The notes below the pieces were generated by a model that ran no database searches, was not told the origin of the DNA, and was given only the letters and a program-made list of their open reading frames with translations. Position numbers and translations under genes: made by a program. This document shows, piece after piece, positions 55,113-63,086 of a stretch of DNA of 64,000 bases. Numbering within the stretch: position 1 is the stretch's first letter; every line of letters begins with the position of its first letter. The stretch lies in assembly GCA_038234785.1 (NCBI GenBank), contig JBBQTC010000007.1:23860-87859 (forward strand), written 5' to 3'. The stretch is from UBA668 sp038234785. Lineage in GTDB: Bacteria > Actinomycetota > Acidimicrobiia > Acidimicrobiales > Ilumatobacteraceae.

Positions 55113-56090
55113 TCACGGCGGCGGCGGCGAGTCGCCGAGCACCCGCTGCAGCAACACCAGGTCGAGCCATCTCCCGAACTTCGTCCCGATCTGGGGCATG
55201 CGGGCGACCTCGCGGAATCCGAGCCGCTCATGGAAGCGAATGGAGGACAGGTTCTCGCCGTCGACCGCGCCGATCATCACGTGCAGACCGGCCGTGGTGG
55301 CGCGGTCGATGAGCGCCTCCATCAACGCCCGGCCGACGCCCGAGCCCCAGTGGCTGCGGGCGACGTGGACGGTGTGCTCGACGGTCAGTCGGTAGCCCGG
55401 CCACTTGAGCGAATCGCGGAACGGCCCGTACGACGCCCATCCGACCACGGCACCACTCGCGATCGCAACCAGGATCGGGTTGCCTGCCGCGCGCTGCCGA
55501 TCGAACCAGTCCATCCGCTCATCGATCTCATGGAGTTCGTCGGTCCACTCGATCGCGGTCGTGGCGATCAGTGCGTTCTGAATGGCGGTGATCTCGGCAA
55601 CATCGTCGCGTCCGGCATCGCGGATGTCGATGTTCTCCGCCTCGACGAGACCGGCCAGCTTCGCCATCGACATCAACCACCCGAGCTCGTTGTCGGCGGG
55701 AGCGACACCCGGCGGCAGGTGTTGGTGGATCCCGATGACGTCGGTGCCGCCATCGGCCTCCACGAGGCGGTAGATGATCGTCATCTCACCCTGCATCGAC
55801 GGGTCGGCCGTCTCGAACTCGACCACCTGCACGACCTCGCTGTCGGGGACGAGCTTGTCGAAACGGCCGTGGAACGTGTCGGTCCGCGGGTCGGACTTTC
55901 CGGTGCCCGTCGGATCGTCGTAGGTCAGCGAGATCCGGAACTTGCCGCCCTCGCAGGGGTCGAACTCATGCACGACGCTGGTCATCCCGTCGGGCACCAT
56001 CCACCGTTGCACCGCATCGGCATCGAGCAGAGCGCGATACACCGACGTGCGATCCGCGCGCACGTGACGATGCGTCCGCGTGGTGGTCAT
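55113..56090 (-). CDS. AHSA1/SRPBCC domain fused to a phosphinothricin-acetyltransferase-like GNAT domain
   Basis: A 325-residue two-domain protein. Residues ~1-140 are an AHSA1/SRPBCC ligand-binding domain (SVYRALLDADAVQRWMVPDGM, GGKFRISLTYDD, THGRF-like DTFHGRF). Residues ~153-318 are a GNAT acetyltransferase close to the phosphinothricin/methionine-sulfoximine type: TVEHTVHVARSHWGSGVGRALMEALI contains the acetyl-CoA loop, and GENLSSIRFHERLGF and FGRWLDLVLLQR follow. SRPBCC domains often bind hydrophobic ligands; the fusion may present a substrate to the acetyltransferase. It overlaps the upstream MDMPI-like gene by 4 bp. Confidence 0.85.
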   Translation of the reverse strand: MTTTRTHRHVRADRTSVYRALLDADAVQRWMVPDGMTSVVHEFDPCEGGKFRISLTYDDPTGTGKSDPRTDTFHGRFDKLVPDSEVVQVVEFETADPSMQGEMTIIYRLVEADGGTDVIGIHQHLPPGVAPADNELGWLMSMAKLAGLVEAENIDIRDAGRDDVAEITAIQNALIATTAIEWTDELHEIDERMDWFDRQRAAGNPILVAIASGAVVGWASYGPFRDSLKWPGYRLTVEHTVHVARSHWGSGVGRALMEALIDRATTAGLHVMIGAVDGENLSSIRFHERLGFREVARMPQIGTKFGRWLDLVLLQRVLGDSPPPP

Positions 56091-56683
56091 CGTCGCGCCC
56101 CTCGAAGAAGATCGGTCCATGGATCGTCCGTGCTTCCCAGTCCGCGAAACTCGCCCGTCCACATCGGCCACGGCCTGGTGTGCTCGCGCAGGCGACGACA
56201 CAGATCATGCGGCGGTTCGAATGCGACATCCAGCCCACGACATACGTCGTACGCATGAATGATCAGCTCCAGCGCGGCTCGTGGCAGGAAGTCGTACGGC
56301 GCGCCCAGCAACGGGCCCCGTTGGAAGAGGACGGCCCTGACATCCGGGTCGGTGTCGGCGACGAGGCTGACGAGCAGCCTGGTCGCGATCTGCAACGACT
56401 CGACCAGGTCGGCCGGTGTCGCCTGCTCGCGCAGCTCGAGGTTGCCGCCGGCGACCGGGTACGAGTCGAGACGACGCGAGGCGAGGAAGAACGCCGGGGC
56501 GTAGACGCAGTCGACGGCGTGGTCGGCGGTGGCCAGGCACGACCAATCGAGCGAGCCTGCGGGGACCGACCAATCCCGATCCGCGGAGGCCGTCCACGTC
56601 GACGCGACCAGATCGGACAACGCGACCAGGTCGTCCGACGTGAAGCGCTCGTCACCCGACTGGATCTGCACGGCCGTTCCCAT
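56087..56683 (-). CDS. MDMPI/DinB-like protein
   Basis: A 198-residue protein whose segments TWTASADRDWSVPAGSLDWSCLATADHAVDCVYAPAFFLASRR and LPRAALELIIHAYDVCRGL match the mycothiol-dependent maleylpyruvate isomerase / DinB-like helical family, with His residues at the usual metal-ligand positions (TADHAVD and IIHAYDV). Reaction unknown. Its stop overlaps the start of the AHSA1-GNAT fusion gene by 4 bp, so the two are made together and may form one detoxification or modification step. Confidence 0.75.
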   Translation of the reverse strand: MGTAVQIQSGDERFTSDDLVALSDLVASTWTASADRDWSVPAGSLDWSCLATADHAVDCVYAPAFFLASRRLDSYPVAGGNLELREQATPADLVESLQIATRLLVSLVADTDPDVRAVLFQRGPLLGAPYDFLPRAALELIIHAYDVCRGLDVAFEPPHDLCRRLREHTRPWPMWTGEFRGLGSTDDPWTDLLRGARR

Positions 56684-56721
56684 CGACGCAGATTGTCAGA
56701 CGGCGAACGCCCGGCGAGCGT

Positions 56722-56768
56722 CGTCAACCACTTCTTGACGGAGTTGCGTCGTCAAGTTAGCATTGACG
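56722..56768 (+). promoter_or_regulatory. Doubled CGTCAA-N7-TTGACG operator and leaderless promoter
   Basis: Two identical palindromes, CGTCAA-N7-TTGACG, occupy 56722-56740 and 56750-56768, with centres 28 bp apart. TTGACG (56735-56740) and TAGCAT (56758-56763), 17 bp apart, also form a promoter, which places the transcription start at about 56770, the GTG start codon of the HTH-ClpN gene. Likely autoregulation. Confidence 0.75.
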
Positions 56769-56769
56769 C

Positions 56770-57423
56770 GTGGTAGCACTCTCCTTCGACGACCTCGTCG
56801 CTGCGGTCCGGTCGGCCGCACCAGACCAGGATGCGCTCGCCCGACTTGGCGCGGCCGCTGCACTGAGCGCCACGATTGCCGACACCGCCGACGCCCTCCT
56901 CACCCACTTCGTCGACGAGTGTCGCCGACTCGGCCACTCGTGGAGCGAGATCGGGGCTGCGCTCGGGGTTTCCAAACAAGCGGTGCAGCAACGCTTCGTG
57001 GAGAGCTCGCTTGGTCGCCTCACGCCTCGCACGCGCCACGTCGTCGAGGTCGGCCGGCAGGTCGCCGACGATCAGGGGGCAGCTGCGCTCCGGCTCGATC
57101 ACCTCGCCCTGGCGCTGTTCAGCGAGCCGACCGCGATCGGCACCAAGGTGCTCACCGATGTGGGCGTCACGCGGGACGGCCTCGACGCGGCGATCGCCCG
57201 ACGGTCTCGCGCTGCCGGTGCCCGGCTCTCCGACGCGCCCCCGATGGGCCAGGCGGTGCTGGCAACTGCGCTCGACATGGGTCACAACTACATCGGGACC
57301 GAGCACATCGTGCTCGCCTGCCTGCGCGATCCGAGTTCCTTGATCGCCAGGGCGTTGAAGGACGTCGGCGCGACCGACGCGAAGGTGCGACCGGCAATTC
57401 TCGCCGCGCTCCGGACTGGCTGA
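56770..57423 (+). CDS. HTH plus double Clp-N (ClpR) domain protein, probable regulator
   Basis: A 217-residue protein. Residues ~50-78 contain a helix-turn-helix (GHSWSEIGAALGVSKQAVQQRF). Residues ~85-215 hold two Clp N-domain-like repeats (RLDHLALALFSEPTAI and YIGTEHIVLACLRDPSSLIARAL), the adaptor- and substrate-binding fold of ClpA/ClpC, with no AAA+ ATPase. Such proteins are known in actinobacteria but poorly understood; a sensor that links protein damage or a bound ligand to transcription is possible. The gene has no visible ribosome binding site, and a doubled operator lies directly upstream. It is transcribed away from the MDMPI-like gene. Confidence 0.85.
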   Translation: MVALSFDDLVAAVRSAAPDQDALARLGAAAALSATIADTADALLTHFVDECRRLGHSWSEIGAALGVSKQAVQQRFVESSLGRLTPRTRHVVEVGRQVADDQGAAALRLDHLALALFSEPTAIGTKVLTDVGVTRDGLDAAIARRSRAAGARLSDAPPMGQAVLATALDMGHNYIGTEHIVLACLRDPSSLIARALKDVGATDAKVRPAILAALRTG

Positions 57424-57487
57424 ACCGCCGTAGCAAGATGGATGCACGGTTGCGCCGACCGTGGTGAACGAGGCAGCATCGCGCCCC

Positions 57488-58393
57488 ATGAGCTCCCTCG
57501 ACGCAGCACTCGCCCGCATCCCGTCGCTCGCCGGCGTCTCGGTCACCACCACTCGCCTGGCCGGGCTCACCAACGTCAACCACCTCGTCGACACCGGCAC
57601 GGATCGGCTCGTCGTGCGCCTGCCTGGTGCCGGCACCAGTGAGTACATCGATCGACACACCGAGGAGGTCGCTGCAAGGTCTGCGGCAGCGGCGGGGGTC
57701 AACGCGGACGTCGTGTTCTTCGACCCCGCCGACGGGCTCATGGTCACCCGGTTCGTGGACGGCGCTGCAACCATGAGCGCCGAGCGATTCCGCGATCTGG
57801 ACGCCGTCGCCCGGGCGGGCCGAGCGTTTCGGCGACTGCACACCGCCGCAGCACCCTTCGCCACCGACTTCCAGCTGTTCGGAATGATCGACGAATACAA
57901 ACAACTGATCGCGAACAAGGGCGCCGCCCTGCCCCACGGTTACGAGGCGCTCCAGGCTCGGGCGGATCTCACCCGCCAAGCACTCGAGTCCACCGCCCGG
58001 CCGCTGGTGCCGTCGCATTGCGACCCGCTGTGCGAGAACTTCCTCGACACCGGTGAGCGGATGTACGTGATCGACTACGAATACAGCGGCAACAACGACC
58101 CGATGTGGGACCTCGGCGATCTGTCCGTCGAGGGAGGGTTCGACCCAGAGCAGGACGACGCGTTGCTCCGCGCGTACTTCGACGGCGAGCCGCCGGCCGC
58201 GGAGGTCGGGCGGATGGTCGCCTACAAGGCGATGTGCGACCTCCTGTGGACCCTCTGGGGCGTGATCCAGCACGTCAACGGCAACCCTGCCGAGGACTTC
58301 TGGGCCTATGCCGCGGGTCGTTTCGACCGCTGCGCGAGCCTGATGAACAGCCCCGAATATGCGCTCCAGTTGACTCGCGTCACCGCAGGTTGA
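57488..58393 (+). CDS. Choline-kinase/aminoglycoside-phosphotransferase-like protein
   Basis: A 301-residue protein-kinase-fold phosphotransferase of the LicA/choline-kinase group. The catalytic loop HCDPLCEN (H177, D179, N184) and metal-binding IDYEYSGNNDPMWDLGDLS (D196) are nearly canonical; the EYSGNNDP ending is typical of choline kinases. It would phosphorylate choline or a related alcohol using ATP. Its position directly before the corrinoid methyltransferase operon fits choline metabolism. ATG 57488 is used; a GTG at 57461 is possible. The corrinoid-operon promoter (TTGACT at 58370-58375) overlaps its 3' end. Confidence 0.82.
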   Translation: MSSLDAALARIPSLAGVSVTTTRLAGLTNVNHLVDTGTDRLVVRLPGAGTSEYIDRHTEEVAARSAAAAGVNADVVFFDPADGLMVTRFVDGAATMSAERFRDLDAVARAGRAFRRLHTAAAPFATDFQLFGMIDEYKQLIANKGAALPHGYEALQARADLTRQALESTARPLVPSHCDPLCENFLDTGERMYVIDYEYSGNNDPMWDLGDLSVEGGFDPEQDDALLRAYFDGEPPAAEVGRMVAYKAMCDLLWTLWGVIQHVNGNPAEDFWAYAAGRFDRCASLMNSPEYALQLTRVTAG

Positions 58394-58402
58394 TGTGATA
58401 AA

Positions 58403-58437
58403 GTTTCACCATGCGGATTGGTTCCGCATGGTGGAAC
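58403..58437 (+). promoter_or_regulatory. Tandem IclR-type operators upstream of the corrinoid operon
   Basis: GTTCC-N7-GGAAC (58421-58437) is preceded by a degenerate GTTTC-N7-GGATT (58403-58419), the same degenerate-then-perfect order as before fhs. Together they also form a 15-bp inverted repeat with one mismatch. A promoter with TTGACT (58370-58375) and TGTGAT (58394-58399), 18 bp apart, would place the start site in the operator. The corrinoid-protein ATG is at 58454. Confidence 0.7.
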
Positions 58438-58453
58438 AGCAAGGACACGCTAC

Positions 58454-59170
58454 ATGAGCGACGGCGACGACCTGGATCTGGCTTCTCTCCCCGACGACGA
58501 GCTCGTCACCCAGATGCATGAAGACCTGTACGACGGCATGGCTCCCGAGATCGCCGAAGGCACGCTGATCCTGCTCGACCGCGGTTGGGGCCCCGATCGG
58601 GTCCTGAACGACGCCCTCGTCGAGGGGATGCGCATCGTCGGCATCGACTTCCGTGACGGCATCCTGTTCGTGCCCGAGGTGCTGCTGTCGGCGAACTCGA
58701 TGAAGGCAGGCATGGAGATCCTCCGGCCGCTCCTCGCCGAGACCGGCGCCGAGCCGATCGGCAAGGTCGTCATCGGCACCGTGAAGGGCGACATCCACGA
58801 CATCGGCAAGAACCTCGTCGCGATGATGCTCGAGGGTGCCGGCTTCGAAGTGATCGATCTCGGGATCAACACCGACGCCGAGGCGTTCTTGAACGCGCTC
58901 GAGGAACACCAGCCCGACATCCTCGGCATGTCCGCGCTGCTCACCACGACCATGCCGTACATGAAGGTGGTCATCGACACCCTGCAGGAGCGCGGGTTGC
59001 GCGAGAAGTACATCGTCCTCGTCGGCGGCGCCCCCCTCAACGAGGAGTTCGGACAGGCCATCGGCGCCGACGCCTACTGCCGTGACGCGGCGGTCGCATC
59101 GGAGACCGCGAAGCAGCTCGTGACGGCGCGCCGCGGCGCCCGTACCGAGCCTCCCGGCCCGTCCGTCTGA
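58454..59170 (+). CDS. Corrinoid (cobalamin-binding) protein, MttC/MtbC type
   Basis: A 238-residue methyl carrier. Residues ~15-95 form the four-helix capping domain (IAEGTLILLDRGWGPDRVLNDALVEGMRIVGIDFRDGILFVPEVLLSANSM). Residues ~100-230 form the B12-binding Rossmann domain with GDIHDIGKN (H115 as cobalt ligand), SALLTTTM and GGAPLNEEFGQAIGADAY. It accepts a methyl from an MttB-type enzyme and hands it to the folate methyltransferase encoded at 60163. It is the first gene of a six-gene set ending in an mttB-type gene. ATG at 58454; GCAAGG precedes it. Confidence 0.95.
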   Translation: MSDGDDLDLASLPDDELVTQMHEDLYDGMAPEIAEGTLILLDRGWGPDRVLNDALVEGMRIVGIDFRDGILFVPEVLLSANSMKAGMEILRPLLAETGAEPIGKVVIGTVKGDIHDIGKNLVAMMLEGAGFEVIDLGINTDAEAFLNALEEHQPDILGMSALLTTTMPYMKVVIDTLQERGLREKYIVLVGGAPLNEEFGQAIGADAYCRDAAVASETAKQLVTARRGARTEPPGPSV

Positions 59171-59178
59171 GACCTCGG

Positions 59179-59784
59179 ATGTCGCAGCCTCTCGTACTGG
59201 CATGCGGTGCCCTGGTGAGCGAGCTCCGCGCGGTGCTCGCCGCCGACGGACTCGAAGATCGCGTGGACGTGCGATATCTTCCCGCCAACTTCCACAACCG
59301 CCCCGAACGCATCGTGCCCGCGCTGCGCGAGCTGCTCGACGAGCTCGATCCGAACGGTGACCGTTCGGTGCTCATCGGCTACGCCGACTGTGGCAGCGGC
59401 GGCCAGCTCGACGTGTTGCTCGCCGAACGGCCCAACCTGCAGCGGCTTCCGGGGAACCACTGCTACGAGTTCTTCTCCGGCAGCGAAGTGTTCCTCGAAC
59501 TGAGCGAGGCCGAGCTCGGAACGTTCTACCTCACCGATTTCCTCGCCAAGCACTTCGAGGCGCTGGTGTGGCAGGGCCTCCAGCTCGACCGGCACCCTGA
59601 GCTGCGCGACGCGTACTTCGGCAACTACACGCGGCTGATGCTGCTGTCCCAAAGCGAGAACCCCGAGGTGATCGTCGCCGCCCGTGCCGCTGCCGAACGA
59701 CTGGGGCTGCGCTTCGAACACCGTCACGTCGGCCTCGTCCCTTTCTCGGACGCCGTGTCCGTCACTCTCGGAAAGTTGGTCTGA
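59179..59784 (+). CDS. DUF1638-family protein
   Basis: A 201-residue protein that I recognise as DUF1638, often found beside corrinoid methyltransferase genes. Conserved cysteine-containing segments are CGALVSELRA near the N terminus, GYADCGSGGQLD and GNHCYEFFSGSEVF. These three cysteines could bind a metal or cofactor. The sequence is otherwise an alpha/beta mix without signal peptide or membrane segment. Biochemical function is not known to me. It follows the corrinoid gene by 8 bp and lies 1 bp before the next gene, so a role in corrinoid or methyl transfer is suggested by position only. Confidence 0.8.
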   Translation: MSQPLVLACGALVSELRAVLAADGLEDRVDVRYLPANFHNRPERIVPALRELLDELDPNGDRSVLIGYADCGSGGQLDVLLAERPNLQRLPGNHCYEFFSGSEVFLELSEAELGTFYLTDFLAKHFEALVWQGLQLDRHPELRDAYFGNYTRLMLLSQSENPEVIVAARAAAERLGLRFEHRHVGLVPFSDAVSVTLGKLV

Positions 59785-59785
59785 C

Positions 59786-60166
59786 ATGTCCCGTCGCGCC
59801 AAGGACGAGGTGATCGTCATCATGTGGCGCGACATCCCCGCCCAGATCAACGGCAGGCTCGGCGAGGAGAAGCACGGCGTGGTGCTCCCCCATCGCTTCC
59901 AGAAGGCGATCGACCGGGCGGCAATGGTGGCCGGCAAGAAGACCGCGCAGGAGTACGTCGGCGAGTGGCGCCGCACCACGTATCCCGTCACCGGCGAGCT
60001 GGTCGCTTGCGTGGAGTCGACTGCTGCAGCCATCGAGCAGGAGTTCACCAACGAGCGCCTCATGACGCTCGTCGACAACGGCGGATGGGATCCGCTCTCA
60101 CTCGACCCCAACGTCAACGACACGACACCCGACACGTTCAACGACACGACACAGGAAGCACCATGA
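59786..60166 (+). CDS. Virulence_fact-family small protein
   Basis: A 126-residue soluble protein with the VIVIMWRDIPAQINGRLG start, LPHRFQKAIDRAAMVAGKK and YVGEWRRT segments of the family labelled 'virulence factor', for which I know no proven function. Despite the label it commonly sits in methyltransferase and one-carbon gene sets rather than with virulence genes. The C terminus (~25 residues, NVNDTTPDTFNDTTQE) is a low-complexity tail containing a repeated NDTT. Its stop overlaps the next ATG by 4 bp. Confidence 0.8.
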   Translation: MSRRAKDEVIVIMWRDIPAQINGRLGEEKHGVVLPHRFQKAIDRAAMVAGKKTAQEYVGEWRRTTYPVTGELVACVESTAAAIEQEFTNERLMTLVDNGGWDPLSLDPNVNDTTPDTFNDTTQEAP

Positions 60167-61071
60167 CTCACACCGTCGTCAGCTCTGCCACCAAGGAAGT
60201 GGTGATCGGTTTCGACCGGCCCTTCGTGATGATCGGCGAGCGGATCAACCCGACCGGAAGGAAGCTGCTCGCCGAGGAGATGAAGAACGGCGACTTCAGC
60301 CGCGTCGAGGCCGACGCGATCGCCCAGGTGGCCGCCGGTGCGCACATGCTCGACGTCAACGCGGGCATCCCCCTCGCCGACGAGCCGGCACTGCTCGCCC
60401 GCGCGATCCAGCTCGTACAGGCCGTCACCGACGTGCCGCTCTCGATCGACTCCTCCATCATCGAAGCGCTCGAGGCGGGGCTCGCCGTGTACAAGGGCAA
60501 GCCACTGGTCAACTCGGTCACCGGCGAGGACGAGCAGATGGAGCGCGTGCTGCCGCTGGTCGCAAAGTATGGCGCAGCGGTCGTGGCGATCAGCAACGAC
60601 GAGACCGGGATCAGCGAAGACCCGAACGTCCGCTTCGAGGTGGCCCGCAAGATCGTCAACCGGGCCGCCGACTACGGCATCCCGAGCTACGACATCGTGG
60701 TCGACCCGCTGGTCATGCCGATCGGCGCGATGGGCACCGCCGGCCGTCAGGTGTTCTCGCTGCTGCGCCGGCTGGTCACCGAGCTGAAGGTCAACACCAC
60801 CTGCGGCGCGAGCAACATCAGCTTCGGCCTCCCCGCTCGCAACAGCATCACCGGAACGTTCCTGGCGATGGCGATCTCGAACGGCATGAGTTCGGCGATC
60901 ATGAACCCGCTGCACCCAGAGGTGAAGAACATGGTGATGGCCGCCGACGTGCTGGCCGGCAACGACCAGGACTGCATGGCCTGGATCCGCGCCAACCGCG
61001 ATCCCGATGCGGCTGGCGGCGCCCGCGAGAACCGCGCCGGCGGCGGCCGACGCGCCCGGCGGACGGAATAG
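60163..61071 (+). CDS. Methyltetrahydrofolate:corrinoid methyltransferase (MtrH/MtgA-like pterin-binding)
   Basis: A 302-residue pterin-binding TIM-barrel protein: FVMIGERINPTGRKLLAEEM, GAHMLDVNAGIPLADEPALL, VPLSIDSSIIEALEAGL, KPLVNSVTGED and NTTCGASNISFGLP. These are the conserved segments of MeTr/MtgA-type enzymes that bind methyl-tetrahydrofolate. It moves the methyl group between the corrinoid protein and tetrahydrofolate, most likely toward folate in this catabolic setting. The C-terminal ~20 residues are Arg/Gly-rich. Overlaps the preceding gene by 4 bp and precedes the reactivase by 5 bp. Confidence 0.9.
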   Translation: MTHTVVSSATKEVVIGFDRPFVMIGERINPTGRKLLAEEMKNGDFSRVEADAIAQVAAGAHMLDVNAGIPLADEPALLARAIQLVQAVTDVPLSIDSSIIEALEAGLAVYKGKPLVNSVTGEDEQMERVLPLVAKYGAAVVAISNDETGISEDPNVRFEVARKIVNRAADYGIPSYDIVVDPLVMPIGAMGTAGRQVFSLLRRLVTELKVNTTCGASNISFGLPARNSITGTFLAMAISNGMSSAIMNPLHPEVKNMVMAADVLAGNDQDCMAWIRANRDPDAAGGARENRAGGGRRARRTE

Positions 61072-61076
61072 CACCT

Positions 61077-63086
61077 ATGCCGCGCGTCGTGTTCACCCCG
61101 TCCGGCCTCGGCGGTCAGGTCGCGCCCGGCACCACGGTGCTCCAGGCCGCGCGCGACCTCGGCGTCGATCTGGACTCGGTGTGCGGCGGGCGCGGCATCT
61201 GCGGTCGTTGCCAGGTGGCCTTCGCCCCCGGCACCTACTCCAAGTGGGCCATCGAGGCCGGCACCGACGCGCTGAGTCCGTGGGGTGAGACCGAGGACGC
61301 GTACGAGGACCGGCGCGACATGAAGCCGGACCGCCGGCTCGGCTGCTGCGCGATGATCCACGCCGATGTCGTGCTCGACGTCCCACCGGAGAGCCAAGTG
61401 CATCGTCCCGTGGTCCGCAAGAGCCTCGACCTCAGCGACGTCCGGCTCGATCCGGCGGTGGCACTCGCCTACCTCGAACTTCCGCCGTCCGTCTTGGGCG
61501 ATGCAGAGTCGATGTCGGATCTCGTCATCTCCGAACTCCTGACGACGCACGGCCGCACGGTGACCCACCTCGACCTTCCTGCCCTCCAGCAGGTGCACAA
61601 GGCGTTCTCCGGGCAGGGCCGCGCCGCCACCGTGGCAGTGCGTGGCGACGCCGTGGCCGCCGTGTGGCCCGGATACGTGGACCGGGTGTGCGGCATCGCC
61701 GTCGACATCGGCAGCACCACCATCGCCGGCCATCTGTGCGACCTCACGACCGGCGAGATCCTGTCGTCGGCCGGCCGGATGAACCCTCAGATCCGTTTCG
61801 GCGAGGACCTCATGAGCCGGGTGTCCTACGTGATGATGAATCCGGGCGGCGAGCGCAACCTCACAGAGGCTGTCCGCACGGCGCTCAACGAGCTGATCGC
61901 CGAGCTCTGCCACGACGCCGACGCACACGTGGCCGAAGTGCTCGAGATCGTGCTGGTCGGCAACCCGATCATGCACCACATCGTGGCCGGCATCGATCCG
62001 ACGCCGCTCGGCCAGGCACCGTTCACGCTCGCCACCGCAGAGGCCATCACCGTGCGCGCTGCCGAGTTCGAACTCGACTGCCCGAACGCGCTCGTGTATC
62101 TCGCACCGTGCATCGCCGGACACGTCGGCGCCGACACCGCAGCTGTCATCCTCTCCGAGGGACCGCACCGCTCCGCGACGATGCAGCTCCTCGTCGATGT
62201 CGGCACCAACGCAGAGATCGTGCTCGGCAACTCGGAGCGGCAGTTCGCCGCCAGCAGCCCCACCGGCCCCGCGTTCGAGGGAGCCCAACTGAGCTGCGGA
62301 CAGCGCGCCACGGCCGGCGCAGTGGAGCGCGTCCGCATCGACCGCGACACCCTGGAGGCCCGTTTCAAAGTGATCGGCAGCGATCTGTGGAGCGATGAAG
62401 CGGGCTTCGCAGAGTCGGTGGCCGAGCTCGACATCTCCGGCATCTGCGGGTCCGGCATCATCGAAGTGATCGCCGAGATGTACCTCGCCGGCATCATCGA
62501 CACCGACGGCGTCGTGCAGGGAGCCCTCGCGGAGCGGAGTCAGCGGATCGTCGCCGACGGCCGCACCTTCAGCTACCTCGTCCACGAGGCGCCCGGGGTG
62601 CGGCTGACCATCACCCAGAACGACGTGCGCGCCATCCAGCTCGCCAAAGGCGCGCTGCGCGCCGGGATCGAACTTCTCCTCCACCACGCCGGGATCACCG
62701 AGGTGCACGACATCCGCTTGGCCGGCGCGTTCGGCAGCCACATCGACCCTGTCTACGCGCTCGTGCTCGGCCTCGTTCCCGATTGTCCCGTCGCCCAGGT
62801 GCGCTCGGTGGGAAATGCCGCCGGTGCCGGTGCCGTTCGGGCGCTGCTCTCGCTCGCCGCTCGACGAGAGATGGAAGCCGCCGTGCGCAAGGTCGTCAAG
62901 ATCGAGACCGCGACCGAGCCTGCCTTCCAGGCTGAGTTCATCGCAGCGATGGCATTCCCCCACGCACTCGCCCCTTCGCCGCACCTGGCGGAAGTGATCA
63001 CGCTCCCCGAGCGCACCAGCTCGGCATCGGGCAGGGAACGAACTGGTCGTCGGCGACGCGCCGGCGGCGACAAGGAGGAATCATGA
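61077..63086 (+). CDS. ASKHA-domain corrinoid activation protein with N-terminal [2Fe-2S] domain (RACo/RamA-like)
   Basis: A 669-residue reactivase. Residues ~1-95 form a ferredoxin-like domain with C36, C42, C45 and C90 (CGGRGICGRC and LGCC) for a [2Fe-2S] cluster. The middle and C-terminal parts are a DUF4445/ASKHA ATPase (VCGIAVDIGSTTIAGHL, LLVDVGTNAEIVLG, ISGICGSGIIEVIAEM, LAGAFGSHIDP). It restores Co(I) from accidentally oxidised Co(II) using ATP and an electron donor, keeping the methyl carrier active. The basic C-terminal tail (GRERTGRRRRAGGDK) is unremarkable. Its TGA overlaps the next ATG by 4 bp. Confidence 0.93.
   Translation: MPRVVFTPSGLGGQVAPGTTVLQAARDLGVDLDSVCGGRGICGRCQVAFAPGTYSKWAIEAGTDALSPWGETEDAYEDRRDMKPDRRLGCCAMIHADVVLDVPPESQVHRPVVRKSLDLSDVRLDPAVALAYLELPPSVLGDAESMSDLVISELLTTHGRTVTHLDLPALQQVHKAFSGQGRAATVAVRGDAVAAVWPGYVDRVCGIAVDIGSTTIAGHLCDLTTGEILSSAGRMNPQIRFGEDLMSRVSYVMMNPGGERNLTEAVRTALNELIAELCHDADAHVAEVLEIVLVGNPIMHHIVAGIDPTPLGQAPFTLATAEAITVRAAEFELDCPNALVYLAPCIAGHVGADTAAVILSEGPHRSATMQLLVDVGTNAEIVLGNSERQFAASSPTGPAFEGAQLSCGQRATAGAVERVRIDRDTLEARFKVIGSDLWSDEAGFAESVAELDISGICGSGIIEVIAEMYLAGIIDTDGVVQGALAERSQRIVADGRTFSYLVHEAPGVRLTITQNDVRAIQLAKGALRAGIELLLHHAGITEVHDIRLAGAFGSHIDPVYALVLGLVPDCPVAQVRSVGNAAGAGAVRALLSLAARREMEAAVRKVVKIETATEPAFQAEFIAAMAFPHALAPSPHLAEVITLPERTSSASGRERTGRRRRAGGDKEES

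Noticed and set aside
58403..58437. Intrinsic terminator after the choline-kinase-like gene
   Set aside because: The inverted repeat is hairpin-capable but has no T-run, and its two halves match the GTTCC-N7-GGAAC operator seen at two other promoters; operator is the better explanation.
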